Below, one piece after another: positions 59,873-61,932 of a DNA stretch of 61,932 nucleotides (positions are counted from its first letter, which is position 1; every line of letters starts with the position of its first letter). The notes beneath the pieces are model-generated. The model saw only the letters and a program-made list of their open reading frames with translations. It made no database searches and was not told the DNA's origin. The stretch is from contig JBMOKT010000028.1 of assembly GCA_049323895.1 (NCBI GenBank), positions 1 through 61,932 on the forward strand. The letters are read 5' to 3'. The translations under genes and the position numbers were made by a program. The stretch comes from JBMOKT01 sp049323895 (GTDB lineage: Bacteria; Bacillota; Peptococcia; Peptococcales; BICA1-8).

Positions 59873-60904
59873 ATGAAAACGATTAAATTAACTGAATATA
59901 GCCATGGAGCTGGCTGTGGGTGTAAGATTGCGCCCTCAGTTTTGGATTGTATCATTAGGACAACCCGTGAAACTATAGCCTATCCTCAGCTCTTGGTGGG
60001 CAACAGCAGCAATGATGATGCCGCAGCCTTTGATTTGGGAAATGGAACCTCTATCCTTAGTACTACCGATTTTTTCATGCCTATTGTGGACGACCCCTTT
60101 ACCTTTGGCAAGATTGCAGCCACTAATGCCATTAGTGATATTTATGCCATGGGGGGTAAGCCCCTCATGGCAATTGCAATTTTGGGCTGGCCACTGAAAA
60201 CTCTTCCTCCTGAAATCGCCGGTCGGGTTATTGACGGAGGGCGAGCCGCATGCGATTGTGCAGGTATCCCCTTGGCAGGCGGGCATTCCATTGATTCACC
60301 GGAGCCTATCTTTGGCTTAGCAGTTACAGGTTTGGTAGAAAATACCCGCTTAAAGCAAAATAATAAGGCTGCCCCAGGTTGTGAAATATTCCTTACTAAA
60401 CCATTAGGAATTGGTATCCTGACAACTGCCCAGAAGAGAAAAAAAATTGAAGGGAATGATCTGAACCCGGCAATTGAAGCCATGTGTACCCTAAATAGTA
60501 TTGGTGCCCAAGTTTCAGCAATACAAGGTGTTCTTGCCCTCACTGATGTTACAGGATTTGGGCTCTTAGGGCATCTAGGGGAAATTTGCAAAGGCAGTGG
60601 TGTTTCGGCAATAATAAACTATGACCAAGTCCCGTTGCTGCCAAACACAAAAAAATACCTTTATCTGGATTGTGTATCTGGCGGTACCATTAACAACTTT
60701 AACAGTTATGGGCACACTATTGAGGAAATGACAGAAGAACAAAAATATATTCTATGTGATGCCCAGACATCAGGAGGGTTGCTTGCCGTTGTAAAAAAAG
60801 AAAGTGTCCAGGAATTTCTTGCATTAACCTCCGCCGCTGGACTATCACTTGCTTCTATCGGTCAAACCTGTGAACCAAAAGAGAAATTAATTAAAGTTAT
60901 ATAA
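59873..60904 (+). CDS. selD: Selenide, water dikinase (selenophosphate synthetase)
   Basis: A 343-residue SelD that makes selenophosphate from selenide and ATP. The active-site segment YSHGAGCGCKIAP has cysteine (codon TGT) where some organisms carry selenocysteine. Other family features are DDAAAFDLGNGTSILSTTDF, ATNAISDIYAMGGKP, GGHSIDSPEPIFGLAVTG and DVTGFGLLGHL. The start is the ATG at 59873, nine bases after AAAAGG; an ATG nine bases earlier touches that site. Coupled to the tRNA selenouridine synthase 15 bases downstream. Confidence 0.97.
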   Translation: MKTIKLTEYSHGAGCGCKIAPSVLDCIIRTTRETIAYPQLLVGNSSNDDAAAFDLGNGTSILSTTDFFMPIVDDPFTFGKIAATNAISDIYAMGGKPLMAIAILGWPLKTLPPEIAGRVIDGGRAACDCAGIPLAGGHSIDSPEPIFGLAVTGLVENTRLKQNNKAAPGCEIFLTKPLGIGILTTAQKRKKIEGNDLNPAIEAMCTLNSIGAQVSAIQGVLALTDVTGFGLLGHLGEICKGSGVSAIINYDQVPLLPNTKKYLYLDCVSGGTINNFNSYGHTIEEMTEEQKYILCDAQTSGGLLAVVKKESVQEFLALTSAAGLSLASIGQTCEPKEKLIKVI

Positions 60905-60919
60905 AAGGGAATGTGTAAT

Positions 60920-61932
60920 ATGGCAGCCTATTCAACAAATGATTTTGAAAAGATAGTTATAGATGAGATTCCTCTCATAGATGTGCGTGCCCCTATTGAA
61001 TACACCAGAGGTGCCTTTATTAATGCTTTCAATTTGCCCCTAATGAATGATGAGGAAAGACGTTTAGTAGGTATCCAATATAAACAAAGGGGTAATGAAG
61101 AAGCAGTTAAACTGGGACATAAACTAGTATCAGGTGAACTCCGAAAAGCTCGTATTGATGCCTGGGTTTCCCATTTAAACCAATACCCCCAAAGCATGCT
61201 TTACTGTTTCAGGGGAGGTCTCCGTTCCCAGATAAGCCAGCAATGGATATATGAGGCAACAGGCAAGGAGATTCCTCGACTGGAAGGTGGGTATAAAGCC
61301 TTTCGTAATTATCTAATCAACGCCCTCAGTCCTTGGGAACAAATCAGCACCCCAATTTTGCTAGGGGGTTATACCGGTTCCGGTAAAACCATATTGTTAA
61401 ATAAACTTGATAATTCCATTGATTTGGAACGTATAGCCAACCACCGGGGGTCATCCTTCGGCAGGTTTACCACACCTCAGCCCACCCAGATCAACTTTGA
61501 GAATAACCTCGCTTATGCCTTGATACAGCATCGACACCAAGGCTACCGTTATATGATACTGGAAGATGAAGGGCCTAATATAGCTAAATGCTTTATTCCC
61601 AAACCCCTGGTAGAATATTTCAATAGCGGTCATTTAGTACTAATGGATCCACCCTTTGAGGAACGGCTGGATATCACTTTGCAGGAATATGTAATACATG
61701 TCCAGGCAACTTTTCTTAAATTGTACGGTGAGGAACAAGGACTTCTGGAATGGTTCAACTATATCAGTGAAAGTATAATTCGGGTTAAAAAACGTCTGGG
61801 AGGAGACCTGTGCCAACGGGTCATAACTGCTTTTGAGCTTGCCTTCCAGGAACAAATGGCTGCGGGCAGCTATCATGTGCACCAAAACTGGATTGCCATC
61901 TTGCTAAAGGAATACTACGACCCTATGTACCT
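60920..61932 (+). CDS. selU: tRNA 2-selenouridine synthase (partial, cut by window end)
   Basis: The first 337 residues of SelU/MnmH, running off the right edge. An N-terminal rhodanese domain has the catalytic cysteine in LYCFRGGLRSQIS. A P-loop follows (LLGGYTGSGKT, about residue 155), with ANHRGSSFG and PTQINFENNLA. It replaces sulfur with selenium in the wobble 2-thiouridine of tRNAs for Lys, Glu and Gln, using selenophosphate from SelD. ATG start at 60920 with AAGGGA nine bases upstream. Also known as mnmH. Confidence 0.95.
   Translation, partial: MAAYSTNDFEKIVIDEIPLIDVRAPIEYTRGAFINAFNLPLMNDEERRLVGIQYKQRGNEEAVKLGHKLVSGELRKARIDAWVSHLNQYPQSMLYCFRGGLRSQISQQWIYEATGKEIPRLEGGYKAFRNYLINALSPWEQISTPILLGGYTGSGKTILLNKLDNSIDLERIANHRGSSFGRFTTPQPTQINFENNLAYALIQHRHQGYRYMILEDEGPNIAKCFIPKPLVEYFNSGHLVLMDPPFEERLDITLQEYVIHVQATFLKLYGEEQGLLEWFNYISESIIRVKKRLGGDLCQRVITAFELAFQEQMAAGSYHVHQNWIAILLKEYYDPMY

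Noticed and set aside
59873..60904. Possible selenocysteine at the SelD active site.
   Set aside because: The active-site codons are TGT; no in-frame TGA occurs before the natural stop, so the protein uses cysteine.
1..61932. CRISPR arrays, insertion sequences, integrases, tRNA and rRNA genes.
   Set aside because: No regularly spaced repeats, transposase or integrase motifs, or tRNA/rRNA segments were recognised on either strand by eye.

Overview
The window reads as a chromosomal segment of an AT-rich, spore-former-type (Clostridia-like) anaerobe. The evidence is strong GGAGG ribosome binding sites, many TTG and GTG starts (at least ten genes), NarL/NarX-type signalling, an OpuC-type transporter, several MttB-family methyltransferases and three respiratory molybdenum enzymes. 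No oxygen-respiration genes, rRNA, tRNA, CRISPR array or insertion sequence was seen. The exact genus cannot be named from the sequence.

Region 1 (1-24.6 kb) is devoted to respiration of oxyanions, probably of sulfur or a chemically similar element. It holds three complete molybdopterin reductase operons, each with the order B (four-cluster Fe-S protein), C (NrfD/PsrC membrane quinol protein), A (catalytic subunit). Operon 1 (0.5-4.9 kb, minus) has a small PsrA/PhsA-like catalytic subunit and ends in tatA. Operon 2 (8.1-13.4 kb, minus) has a large TtrA/SrdA-like subunit. Operon 3 (16.8-22.2 kb, minus) looks like tetrathionate reductase ttrBCA, preceded by a membrane-anchored peptidoglycan-binding-like protein. 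Operons 1 and 2 each sit beside a paralogous three-gene sensory set: a PhnD-like lipoprotein, a NarX-type histidine kinase and a NarL-type response regulator. A multistem RNA resembling the molybdenum-cofactor riboswitch lies at the left edge. A DsrE-like protein, a TauE/SafE transporter, a NapH-like ferredoxin membrane protein and a divergent LysR regulator complete the sulfur/redox block.

Region 2 (25.5-42.6 kb) is a glycogen/alpha-glucan block: phosphohexomutase, cupin-type phosphoglucose isomerase, ROK glucokinase, GH77 glucanotransferase, a GH13 glycosidase, a DUF4912 protein, GH57 branching enzyme, short alpha-glucan phosphorylase, a cytoplasmic starch-binding module protein, a nucleotidyltransferase fused to a decayed phosphomannomutase domain, and a GT4 glycogen-synthase-like enzyme. 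A cupin protein and an ion-transporter-like membrane protein follow. Together they could build, branch, trim and recover an intracellular glucan.

Region 3 (42.6-45.2 kb) holds a 32-residue small-protein gene and an O-antigen-ligase/TPR protein with a long, possibly structured leader.

Region 4 (45.2-58.7 kb) is the most striking part. Ten tightly spaced minus-strand genes run from 56.8 to 45.2 kb: MmgE/PrpD, MttB homologue, corrinoid protein, MttB homologue, a three-domain glutamine-amidotransferase-like protein, the OpuC-type quaternary-amine ABC transporter (four genes) and a third MttB homologue. A sigma-54 promoter (TGGCAT-N5-TTGC) precedes the first gene. Three palindromes (TTTTCAA-N-TTGAAAA) stand upstream of it, and the gene for a sigma-54 activator is immediately adjacent. 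The likely job is inducible uptake and demethylation of one or more methylated amines of the betaine type.

Region 5 (58.8 kb to the right edge) has an unassigned protein with a cysteine-rich tail, then selD and the start of selU/mnmH, pointing to selenophosphate-dependent 2-selenouridine in tRNA.
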